Shown here: positions 48,044-59,204 of the stretch, one piece after another
How positions within the stretch are numbered: the stretch's first letter is position 1
Layout: each line of letters starts with the position of its first letter
Assembly (NCBI GenBank): GCA_002224055.1
Contig: AZLU01000239.1
Span: 1-61,618 of the forward strand
Length of the DNA: 61,618 nucleotides
Direction of reading: 5' to 3'
Source of the DNA: Pezizomycotina sp. ARF18
Lineage: Eukaryota > Ascomycota
The notes under the pieces: model-generated
What the model saw: only the letters and a program-made list of their open reading frames with translations
Database searches by the model: none
Told to the model about the DNA's origin: nothing
Made by a program: the position numbers and the translations under genes

Positions 48044-48484
48044 TCACAGCACCGACCAAACTTTTTGGATGCTGCCCCACGACGAAACCAGAACGTCGGA
48101 CACTTTCTTTCTTGTACGGGTGAGTTGTGATCTTCTTATATCTTTCGTGCGGCTTCCTATTCGAGGCTTTCCGACCGGTTTGTCCTCGGTGGCAGTGCGA
48201 AATTTAGTTTCTACAGAATCTTGGTATATCTGAAAAACCGATTTTTGAAACGAGAGGGTCAAATGAGAACTGTTTTGTTGTCAATCACGAGACTTACCGA
48301 TATCAGAAGCAATATAACATTCCATACAATGAATATCCACTCTATCCATATAGTTCACACGCTGACAGACTCGAAGATTCTCGGCGAGCGTCCCGACGCC
48401 AGGGTATAAGCAGCAATACGACGTATCCAGATCAGCCACGATTTCGTGGTTGCACCTGGTGTAGTGGAGGCGCAAACGACACAT
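48044..48484 (-). CDS. Small cysteine-rich hypothetical protein
   Basis: ATG at 48484 gives MCRLRLHYTRCNHEI, then YCCLYPG and DIHCMECYIASDI, followed by a GTAAGT donor and, after an intron ending TTTTTTCAG (about 48.24 kb), YQDSVETKFRTATEDK and a basic tail ending at 48044. The C...C.H...CC...C..C spacing suggests a metal-binding fold. Similar short fungal proteins begin with an MC...C.H block, which is the only family hint. The exon frames are one base out of register. Function unknown. Confidence 0.45.
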
Positions 48485-49329
48485 AGGTGCTATAGGTTTG
48501 CTGTACTTAATCAGGTAATTTCAAGGAGAAATTCGAATGTTAGCAGCTTGCAACTCTAAGTTTCTAGAGAACAAAAGCAGTCACTTACGGTTGAAGATAG
48601 CTATGTGGATGTAAGTCGGGTAAGGGTTTTCTAGACGATGATATCGATATTGTCGAAGGGGGAAAGATGTGGTGCAGGGGAGATTGGTTTGTTTGTTTGT
48701 TGGCCGTGTGCTTTTTGCAGCTTTGAAATCCGTGAGTGAGGATTTATAAGATCCCACCGTATCTAATAGGCTCGTTTATTAGCGACGAGGTAAACGATCC
48801 TGAAATTTAGATCCTACCACAGTAAAAGAACTTTACGATATACTTATGGTTTCATGATTAAGGTAATTTGAGTCTAGAGGGTGGCACCTGATATTAGACA
48901 GCATAAAGACGATAGACGATGTACAACGATGGTGAGCTCCGTAGCCGCCGCGAGGTTCAGAGTGCGTCAATCCTAGCCATGAAGAAAATCTATAGGTAGA
49001 TATCTCGAGATCATCTTCTAGTATCGTCCTGGAATTATTATCCCATCCATTCTCGGAATCATATTGAAACGAGGAGAAATTCCTTTATTTTTCCAATAGG
49101 ACTGTTTACTTCATACTGTTATTCTTGTATCTCCTAGAATTTTCTACCTAAAGGATAATGTCAAATCGTTTCCCTTAATTATTAGAACAGACTCGGAGCT
49201 TATAATTACTAAATACCATTGCCGTTCAATCGAGGTAATTTGGTTCTTTGTCTTACATATAATGCCGTCATGTTTTATTCAACGCCTGGGGTAACTTGAT
49301 ACTATCATCCTCCATCGCGTATTTAATTT
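48485..49329. other. Intergenic, no gene recognised
   Basis: Contains the presumed promoter of the small cysteine-rich protein and the 3' side of the zinc-finger gene. No structured element seen. Confidence 0.4.
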
Positions 49330-50517
49330 TTAACCCCTGGGAACATAATCATCACAAGTATCAAAATGCTGCAAAATCCCGCTCAACCTCCCCTTATAGT
49401 CTCCATCGCACTGCTCACACCTCCAAACAATCTCGTTAACGGGCTCCTGCACGTGGTCATCCGCGGCGCTGACATGTGCGACGAACGAAGCGTACCTCGT
49501 GAACACTTTATCGCAGTGGAAACAGTACCACAGACTCTTGCTCCCTTTGAGAAACCCTCCGACGTTACGCAAGAAGTCTGCGTTGATCTGCTTCGTGAGG
49601 ATGGATTGGATCCAGCTCCTTTTTTCCGTAGTAGTGCTGGATTTTAGCGGTGGGGAAGGATGCGAGACCAGTGGAGAGCTCCGCCGAGGATGGTGTCGAG
49701 GTAGTCCGCGGGCGAATCGAGTAATTGAGCTGGTATATCGGACTTTTGAAGGTTGCGGGGGACATGAAGCTGTCTGAAGTTCGAGGGGTCATAGAACGGC
49801 CATTCAGCGTCATGGTGAGGAGGAAGATGTGCGAGAAGAGGTGTCGCGGCATAGATAGACACTCGTTATTTTCGATGTGGTAAATGACGTCCTTCCCACA
49901 AGTAAAATCCTCGCCACAGAGGCACTTTTGAACAGGCGTATTGTTGTTCGAGAAGCGGCCGGCGATGATGTGCTAGCATCATATCAATATTTGGTACGAC
50001 GAAATGTTTTAGTTTCAAAAAGTGAAGTCGTTTAATGAAGAATGAGTACATACCAACAGAATGCCCTCCGTCAGCGTCAAATTTCCACCTGTCAGCAAGC
50101 AAGGGTCGGGGCAGTCTTGTGCGCAATAACAATGCTCTTTCTCGAGGTGCAATGTCATCGACCTGGAGTAATCGGACGGGTTTGCGGTGTATCCGCAGTT
50201 TGGAACAGGGCAGGCCGGCAGGGAGACAGAGGCGTCTTCGAACGGTTTGGCGATAGCGAGATGCTATGAAAAGGAGTTAGAACAAAGCGTGGATATAAAA
50301 CCGCCGAAGATCGATCGTCAAGAAAAGAAAGGGGGATTAATATAGGACGGGATGGACGAATAAGGCTCACGAATAGCATGTCCTCAAAACCATGGAACAT
50401 TCTCACGAGCGGTCCCTGCTCGAAGTACCTGTGCGTTTGCCTGATGTGCGCCCTAAGAGCGCCGAAGTCTCCGGCCTCGCAAAGCTCCCTGCAGGTACTG
50501 CAATCGAGATCATTCAT
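49330..50517 (-). CDS. Multi-zinc-finger protein
   Basis: ATG at 50517. Introns at 50264-50370 and 49973-50053 keep frame. Finger-like units in order: CSTCRELC...HIRQTH (residues about 6-26), CPVPNCGYTA...HLEKEH (C-x4-C, H-x4-H), then CLCGEDFTCGKDVIYHIENN followed by EC. After one base correction near 49.64 kb come WYCFHCDKVFTRYASFVAHV with CFHC and a following histidine, and WRCEQCDGDYKGRLSGILQH ending FDTCDD. The stop is at 49330. About 330 residues. The mix of C2H2 and C2HC-like spacing suggests nucleic-acid or protein binding in the nucleus. It is not a standard tandem C2H2 array. Spliced structure is good; the family is not named. Confidence 0.65.
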
Positions 50518-51753
50518 CCTACCTTCACAGTGAAGAAACCTATTGTGATGTGCCGGTGGGCTCTCATTGAGTACTTGTTCTTCCTCAGCGGCCTGATCGT
50601 CCGAAGAAACGGAGAGAGAAGGTAAGCTGCCTGCGGTCGATGAGTCTAGCTGATCAGCGTCGTTCGGGTCAACCTATGAACTCAAAGTCGGCTGGCTATC
50701 ATGAGGGGAGTGGCTGGTATTTGAGTTTCCTCTGCATTCGGAGCGCCATCGTTAATGTCTTCGTCGTCCATGCGCGGCCTTTTGTAGGATACGATGGCAT
50801 CCAGAACCGTGTTTACAAAGCTTCCTGGCGTTTCACGACTGGTGAACCGGTATTAAGATCGACCCTCGAGAGAGGAATCTTGGTTGAGAGGTGAGACGGT
50901 ATCATGAGTACGTTTGATATTGTAAAGGATTGTTGTAGAATTGTAACTCCAAAAAAAAAAAAAAAAAAAAAAAAAGGGTGAAAGGGATAAAATGAAAATC
51001 AGCAGTAACTAAATTAACCAGAAAAAATAAAATAAATAAATAAATAAAACTAAAACTCGAATATATATATGGTTCAGTTATTATATATAATAGCAAACAA
51101 AGGCGAATAGCCCATCTAACCGCGGAGTAAATGCTTGGTCCTGTATTGTTTCGTTAGTTCGCCTCTCGCTCTGCTTCCATTGACCAAGATTCCCAAGACA
51201 GTTCTAGAGTCCCATAATATAAGCCGCTATGGCCTGGAGCTCTTCCAACCTCCTATGATCACTATTGTCAGGATGTAGCGCCGCGATCGAATTCATGGAA
51301 TATAAGAGAGTAAAGGGGATCGCCCACGTGACCTTAGGGCTATATACTGTGACTGGAGGTTGAGCATTGATTACTAAGTACATTTCACCTTTCTACGAGT
51401 GACAGGAGCCCGAACCATTCAGACGCCGGCAAAGCAGAAAGAAAGAAGAAAGCTACCGTCAAAGAGGAGCGGCTATGGCCGTGTGGACCGGCAACTCCGA
51501 ATACTTGCGCGGAACGTCTCTTCTATCATATAATAGGCATTTACTATCGGCGCTCCTGAACGCGAAGAGAGCTCATGAGTTCTAGTCATATCGATGTTTT
51601 CCACGATGCTCGTCCAAACTCACGATCCCGACAGTCGTTTCGTATTTATTGCATGACGTTCAACTTTCGGGATTACGTCTTACTCATCATCGCCGGAACA
51701 TGCTTGGTTGGACATGCTTGTTCAGGAGGGTATAAACCTCGCGATGTTAAATA
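50518..51753. other. Intergenic with poly-A/T and A+T simple repeats
   Basis: A poly-A run (about 50950-50974) and AAAT/AAAATA repeats (about 51020-51050) occur together. No gene recognised. Confidence 0.4.
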
Positions 51754-52347
51754 TCAGGGGCGTTGAGAACTTGAAGGTTCTGGTTTTGCGGGTGAGATAT
51801 CCGGTCCCAATACGGTCAAGAGGAGAAAAAAACGATTAAAAAATGGCGCAGGAGAGCTTTTATTGCATGGTACGATAAGTATGGAGAAAGCCGTTTTCGA
51901 ACTCCCGGGTGGATCCCAGCTGCGCGTTAGCGTCATAGTGCTGTCCCCAATATGTATAAATTTGTACGGGCTTGAAGTTGGGATGAAGATGTCGAGTTTC
52001 GTTTCGTCGTCGAGACTCGAGCAGTAAATATTCTCAAAACACTGCTGTGGCGGAAAGCGGCTGGTGCCCTCGGGGTTTTCTGCAGCTGTCAAAAGGAGGT
52101 AGGCTATAAGGCTGCCAAGATCGCACAAATTCTGCAGCGGCAGCCAGTATCAAATGGATAAATAGAATCCCTGGAGCAAGCGCGGATTGTCCTCCGAATT
52201 TATATTATGATTATCACTAGCAATCGGCAAGGTAGTTTTATTGAGCGGGGTTGACGGGTCGCTGCGTTCTTTTGGGATTGTCAATTGTATGGTCGAGGAA
52301 TGTCCCGTCAACCGGAAGGGGAATAGGCTGAAAGCACAATCAATCAA
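51754..52347 (-). pseudogene. Hypothetical reading frame with one internal stop
   Basis: A single minus-strand frame runs from 52347 to 51754 interrupted by one TGA at about 52150. Segments include TIQLTIPKERSDPSTP, LCDLGSLIAYLLLTAAENPE, QQCFENIYCSSLDDETKLDI and HIGDSTMTLTRSWDPPG. An intron across the stop is possible but not evident. No family recognised. Coding status is uncertain. Confidence 0.28.
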
Positions 52348-54970
52348 CAGTGATGATCATTTCAAGGCCTCCCTGCAAGCACACAAGAACATTGATGGTA
52401 ACTCGAAAAAAAAAGCCTGCGGACTGACTGTAAGTTCCATTCGAATGAGATGATTTGCATCTTCAAGTCTCCAAAACTCCCTGTACCCTGCAGAGTAATG
52501 TCTAGTCTAGTCTGAACTTCCGTGCTCTTTTACTTGTCCTTCTGCAGCTGCGGCTCGGAAGCTCACCTTATTTAATTTCCAAGCTATGTTTCCTTATCTA
52601 GGGCTAAAACGAAATGAGGAAAAACACGAGCGAAATTGGTTCCATGGCGCTGTCTCTCGCAAGCGAGACGGTGTCCCCATCACATCGGATGATTTTCATA
52701 TCGGATGATTTTTCCGTCGCCAGTATAATGCTGAGAAGACTCTTTATTTTCTACTCGACGGCCCAATGATGGGCTTTTCTCAGAATACGAAACAAGCCAC
52801 CAAAAGCACCAAAATATCTGTGGTTACCGGTACCGCACGGGAGTCTTCTTGCCCTTTATCAAAAGCAAATCGGATGCGGATTTCCACTCGCCGCTAGAGA
52901 TCCAGTTCATGCACTAGCTAAAGAAGGGCTTATCTAAAATTACGGTTTTAATATCTTTTTTGCTTGATCCCGATTCCCGATCATGTCCCAATTCGCGCCT
53001 GCCTGCCTGGAATGTGCCTTAACGGGAGAAAAATGAAAATCGCTGTTTATCATCCACCAGAAAACCCCCGAACCGACAGGCGCTCAGAGTGCCAGGGTGG
53101 AAATATCTCATTTTAATAAATTAAAGATATATACTGAGATGATAAGTAAAACTCTATACGCACTCGGCTAATTTTACCTAGATATTTCGTCATATTCCCC
53201 TATTTTCTGTATCTATCGATCGGTGTTGAGGCCAGGGTATAGTGTTGAGGGTTTTTTGATTTCAAGAAGCCCAATTTCCCCCAGTTTCTTTTCTTCCCTT
53301 GACCCTTTTTGCAAAATTTGCAAAAATTTTCTAGAGACCTTTTATTCACGAACACCCCACCCACGAGGAAGCGAAATATTGGTATCGCGGAAAGATATTG
53401 TTCGTTATATTCTCGAGGAGTTGTCGAATTTTTTTTCGAAGCGGTTTAGGAAGGCCTTTCGCCTTGAAAGGATCGGAGCAGAAGCATTCCAGTTAGACGA
53501 CTGTTTTTTTTCTATTCCGTTTCTTCGTTCTTGCTAAGTGGATAAATGTTGGGGTACGACAATTCTTAAAAGGGATCAACGGCACTCGACGTTCAGAATA
53601 ACCGACCGACTCGGGGAGACACGAACGAAACATTAGCCAAAAGAAACCCCTGAACGATTCTCGCATCGCGAGAACTGTCTTCAGCGGTCGACCATGTGTA
53701 CCACGCTTATCGTAAGGCGGACAGTAAGTATCCTAAAGTCTCTCCGGCTTATAACTTCGCATTCAAACAACATTGAAACTGACAACTTTTTTTTAATAGT
53801 GTTACCACGCAAGAGCACCCGGTAAACATGAAGCCCATATAATAGCATCAAAACAGCCGGCGTGTGACTGTGCGGATGTAAAACTGGCGTGGATGAAGGG
53901 CCTATGCCCTCAATGCCAGGGTCATGCTCCATTCAAAAGACCACTGCCTGGAAGGTCGAGAAGTACGTCGCTCGCCACTCTGTTCACTCCAGCAGGATAC
54001 CCACATTTTATTGCGAGAAGCGCTGAAGAGCATTTAACTAACATCGATTAAACCTGCAGTGTCTCCACCGACTGCAGAAGAACAAGAGGCATGGAGAAGA
54101 GAGGAGGAAGAGCAGATGCAACGGAGAATACATTGCCGACTGAACTTCTGATTCTAACGCGTAAATTTGCGTAAAAAGTCGACTGAAACTATCCAACGGG
54201 AGCGACCATTATTTCGACATAAAATTCATTCTGAACTACCTTCATCTACACAACAAATTCGACACTCATACAGGATTTAATTTCGACTTTGTTATACCAT
54301 TCTCCTCCATGTAGTCTCACGTACTACCTCATACACAACATCAACCATAACGTTCCGCTATCGTCTTTTCATCTCGAGCGGTTCCCCGTAAAATACCTCA
54401 TATTCTCGACACCCCTGCATTATACCGGGCACATACACGACGGCCCCTCTTTTCTTTATTTTTCTTCCGCATTATACGGCATAACCCTTTTTTTTCTGAT
54501 ACCCGGAAACATTATTTCTATTTACGAGAAAATTGAAACTTCTTTAATTCGAATTCAAACTGTACATATTGCACATCCTTTCAAAACTAGTTGCCTAATA
54601 GAGTGGGTTGGATATTTTCTTTTCTCTGCGGCGATTGTGCACCTTTGTCGCTGAGTTAACCAAGATGTTACACATGCGTCTCGCTTCTTCAAGTTGCTTT
54701 CATCTGAGGTAACATTCTTCTTTTCTTTGGGCGGCGTATGCCTATGATAATCATTACGCTTTGATTTTGGAGTTTGGGTTGGTATCACGCTGGTGACGGT
54801 GGGATTTCTTCTGGATCTTAATTTACATATCTCCCAATCTCAGTACCTCCTATCATTTCTCCTTCTAATCAGTACCAAGTATAATTGATAATGTAAACCC
54901 GATTCTGGAAAGGCCGAAAAGTGTATTTATAATTGGTGTCTCCTGCAGGGTCCAAAGACAATCAACGCGG
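52348..54970. other. Gene-poor interval left of the Tc1/mariner element
   Basis: Only short frames, none with recognisable motifs. Composition is normal. Confidence 0.4.
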
Positions 54971-54972
54971 TA

Positions 54973-57098
54973 ACGTGGCGCACTGGCCTGCGAGCCACCA
55001 CTAGCCTACGACCCAGCCATGCCAAGAAATGCCAAACCACACGAAAATGACTATAAAATTCTATATATATAAATAACAATCAAAGGCTCGAGAACTATAA
55101 AATAGTAATAGAAAAAACTATCTAGGGTCCTAACTGACCGGGTATTTAAAATTATATAATAATTATATAGTAAAATAAATAATAAGTAGAGTTCTAACCC
55201 CTAATCCTCTTTTTCCTTCCTATTTCTCTTTTTCCTGGTTATCGCCTGTAGATATAGCTCCGCTCTAGCTACTCTATATAACCCTTCCGTAGCTCCGTAT
55301 TTTCTACTCTAGTAATGCGTATATTTATAATACTAAATACCTACTAGTAGCTTATTATTATCTAATACTTTAGCCTTATTAATATATATAACTATTAAAC
55401 TATACTATCTTTTAATCTCAGTTTTAAACGTATAATTAATATTTTTATCTTCTATATATCTACCTATTTAAGGAATATAACTATAGCCTTATATATCTTA
55501 TTAAATAGAGATATAATAGGCGCTAAAAGCTTAGATTTAGCTTATAATACCTTCTCTAGTATTGCTAAATATTATTCTAAATTAGTTTTATCAAGGGGAG
55601 TAGTTAAATTCGTTATATTTAGACTTTAAATTAAAGGAGAGATTTTTATAATCTATATTAACTTTTTAATATTTATCAATTTTTATAGCTATTTATTAAA
55701 TCGAGATATTTATTTAAGTATGTATAAAGTTTAAATAGTATAGCTTTAGCTTACTTTTAAGCGCTTTATATAATATTAGGTATAAAACTAAGGTTGTGGG
55801 CCTTAGTTATTAGTTTAATAAAGTTTTACTTTACTATTAAGATTATATTATAGTATATAAAGTTTTAATAAACTTATTATATTTTTTCTAAGAAAGACTA
55901 AATATATTATTAATATTTAGTAACTATATAAAATAAATAGTATAAGGAGGTAAATAAAGAAGTATAATTCTATTATTTAGATAAATTTTATAAATTTAAT
56001 TAATTTGAAATAGCTATTATGTTTGTCTAATATAAATATACTATATAATATAAGGTTTTTTAAATCTTAGAGAGTATATAATAAAAAATTATATAGAAGC
56101 AACTTTATGCTAAAGTTATTATTTAATATTCCGCTATTGTTAATAATCTACTATTATCTTAGCATAATATATATCTTTAATACTAATCTAATAAATAAGA
56201 TTTATTTATAAATATTATTATTAGCACTAGTATGTCGCTGTTTATATTAATATATTTAATTATAGTAATTAGCTTTTAATTACTATTATATATTTTAAAT
56301 TTTTAAGATTTATAAATCTTTAAGACTATACTTTAATCGTTAATAATAAATTTTTGTAAAAAGCTTATCTGATCGACATTATATATATTATAATTTTAAT
56401 TTATATTTACCTCGCACGTTTTAAACTTTTAAAAATAGTTAATTATTATAGTTAAATACTCTATATAACCGTGCTTATTATCTAGTATATAAAATATATC
56501 GCGTAGAGCTTCAGATATTAATTTAAAAAGTATTTTAACTAATTTTTATTAATTAAACATTATAGGCTAGCTTTTTAATATATAATAAGATATTATAGTA
56601 TACGAGAAAGCTCTAGCTATATAATTTAGTATATTAGGCCTGGATAATACTTTAGTAGTGTTAGTAAGAAGCTATATCTTAGACGTACTTGTAAATAGAG
56701 GCTTTATATAAATGTTTCTTATTCTAGTACTTTAAAGTTAAAGGAAAACCTTATAAAATAATACTATTTTATTAAAGATAGTTTATTTTAGTACGATAGC
56801 TATTAAAAGCTTTTATTAAGCATACCTCCTTTTACCCGGGCGTTATACTTAAATATAATAGTTAGCTAGCTATAATAATATCTAAGCGCGTTAGTATTAT
56901 CTAATAAGTTAATAAAATAGAGTTTTATTAATTATAATCCTTATAATCAATAAGGTTTTTATTAGGATATATACATATAGAGGGCCCGAAGCTATAATAG
57001 TACCTAAAAATAGCTATTTTTTTTTATATATGGTAGCTACTGTTGTCTTAGTAACTAGCTCGCAGGCTAGTAGTGTCTCGCAGGCTAGTGCGCCACGT
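54973..57098. mobile_element. RIP-decayed Tc1/mariner-type transposon
   Basis: Inverted termini ACGTGGCGCACTGGCCTGCG (from 54973) and, on the opposite strand from 57098, ACGTGGCGCACTAGCCTGCG; similarity continues for about 40 bases. TA flanks both ends (54971-54972 and 57099-57100), the Tc1/mariner target duplication. The right end carries the motif CTCGCAGGCTAGT twice. The 2.1-kb interior is nearly pure A+T with no frame, consistent with RIP destroying a transposase. The length fits Fot1/pogo-type elements, but the transposase family cannot be read. Confidence 0.88.
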
Positions 57099-57100
57099 TA

Positions 57101-58233
57101 CATTAATAATTTCAGTTGTCCAATAGCAGCACCCGATACAGTAATACGTATATACTCAAACGAAAAGTATATACCACAGTAATCTCCACCAAAAGTACGG
57201 ATACAAACAAAAAGGAACAAATCTCAAGGTTAACATGGACTATCCCAAGGCCCGAAAATCTGTCTCGGGCGTGCTTCGGGGACGATGCTAAACTGCGCAA
57301 ATTTGCATCTGCCGGGATCCACCGGACTTACAATCTACCTAAGTTTGTATTAATATTACTTGCCGTTATGTCCTCCAAATCTCGCCACTGAAGTGGAAGT
57401 ATTTGTGGACTGGCGCCTTAGGGCTCAGGGATACATCCCTCGACTTACATGAGCACCTTGCTGTGGAACCTTAGCTCGTTTATAGCGGGGGTTCCCCCCC
57501 CTTTGGAAAGGATGCCTTGCAAAATATTTACGCCACACGTTACCGTTCATCACAAGCGATATTAATTAATAAATATTCAACTTTCAAACCTTATTTTGCC
57601 TAGGTACCGATCCGGAAGTGGTGACGGTCGTTACGCCTTTGTTGTTAGAGTGCTCGGTTTGCGAGGCATGGTCTGTTGCGGTTATAAGGTGGGCTGGACT
57701 GGCACGTTCGTGGAAGGGGTTACCAAGGGAGCAGGAATGAGGGTTCGACTTCCCTTCGCCTTCTGGATCAGCCAGATTGCTATCGCCGCAAGAAAAACTG
57801 GCGTGAGAAATATATATAGCATCATTCATAAACTCCCCCCCCAAAAAAAAAAAAATGGAAAAGGAAAACACAAAAAAACAAAACGCGGATGAAAGGGAGT
57901 AGGTCGATGGATATACGTATCATGAGTGTTGTCTGGGATAACAGGTATTTGGGAACTAGCCATGCCGTATTCACAAAGCTCAACGAGATCACTATTTCGA
58001 TAGAGCTCGCGGGCTTCATTAATGACGACTCAACGATCAACCGCGGCGCGGTCGCTCTCGATGGCCCCCCAGCAACCAAGGAAGCCCGCCTTCAGAATTT
58101 TCAGTCTCCCTTATGGGCTTCGGAGATGCTGCGAAGGATTTCTGAACTCTGATTATATCTTGTACGTAGAATAAGTATCACTATGGGATAAACGTGAAAA
58201 ACGTCAGGAGATACAAAATCGCGTGTATATCTA
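57101..58233. other. Intergenic, no gene recognised
   Basis: Plus-strand frames at 57.6-57.9 and 57.9-58.15 kb (for example IMSVVWDNRYLGTS) look weakly coding but match nothing and lack splice context. Confidence 0.35.
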
Positions 58234-59204
58234 TCAAAAAGAAGAAAAAAGATGAAAAGTCGGACTAAAGAAAGAACGCGGAGTATTTCTGGATACAAGC
58301 AACTTTCCCAACGCAAGGCCCGATAAATGATTATATATTATCAAAGCTTCCCAGAAATAAAGCAGATACACAGAAGATGGAACAAAGAACAACAAAACAA
58401 AAATCACTCCTCCAGGTGCCGTCCGACACAGCTTAGCAGCAGTTATGATCACCGCTACAATGCGGAATAAAAATCCCAAGCTGTTCCGCTCTAGCATGAA
58501 GCATTTCTTCTTGTTCGTGCATTCATTAAACTTATATTTCCAAACGTAGACGCCACCCGCGGCACCACCGCAAATGACATCGGCCGGCGGCGGCAGGACG
58601 CCGCAGACGAGAGCTGTCACGTCGAAGCCGGTGTTTATGCCGTTGCTGATTTGGCCGGTGAGCTTCTTACTGTAGTAGTACAGGTGGCCGTCGACTTTCT
58701 TGACTTTCGGGCAGGAAGGCGCTGCGGGAGAGGGCGGCGGGTGGCTGGGTGTAGAACTGCAAATGATCTTAGTTAGTCCAGAACGTTCTACATAGAGAAG
58801 GGAGGTGAGAGGCCTACTCTTATGGCAGCACTTCACTTAATCGTTACCAGGACATTTACCGCCCAGGAAGGAACCGCCGCTGCAGCCGTTGAAAGTGTTC
58901 AAACATTTGCCAGAGACGCCGTCGCTGCAGCCAGCGGATGCTATGTATTTCACTCACATCTTTGCTCTTATCGGAACAATGACCGCGATCGGTGAAATGG
59001 GCTGAATTAGAGCGATTTTGTTAGATCAACAAAGTCTGTGGGACAAAATTTTCGGTTTTGGGGAAGAAACTTACTGGACTTCGGGCAGTCTCTCTTGTGC
59101 TTGCAGACACCGCGAGCGCCCCCAACGTGGCACGTCTGTCCTAATGCCAATGTGAGGTGGACGAAGGCAAGCAGAAGAACCAAAGATCTAACGAGGGAAG
59201 TCAT
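58234..59204 (-). CDS. Secreted cysteine-rich protein with a hydrophobic C-terminal domain
   Basis: ATG at 59204 starts a signal peptide (LVRSLVLLLAFVHLTLALG). A Cys-rich module follows (QTCHVGGARGVCKHKRDCPK, an intron with donor GTAAGT near 59.07 kb and acceptor ATTCAG, then FTDRGHCSDKSKD, GCSDGVSGKCLNTFNGC and CPGND followed by KCCHK). After a second intron come CPKVKKVDGHLYYYSKKLTG, GFDVTALVCGVLPPPADVIC, GGAAGGVYVWKYKFNEC and KKKCFML. The N-terminal C..G.C...CP...CC spacing resembles the small cysteine module found ahead of several fungal extracellular enzymes. The C-terminal Gly-rich hydrophobic part is unassigned. Likely an extracellular or effector-like protein (inference). The end at 58234 is uncertain; two frame corrections are needed. 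Confidence 0.6.

Noticed and set aside
57596-58152. Plus-strand hypothetical genes
   Set aside because: Frames are short, overlap minus-strand frames of similar length, and have no conserved motif or splice context.
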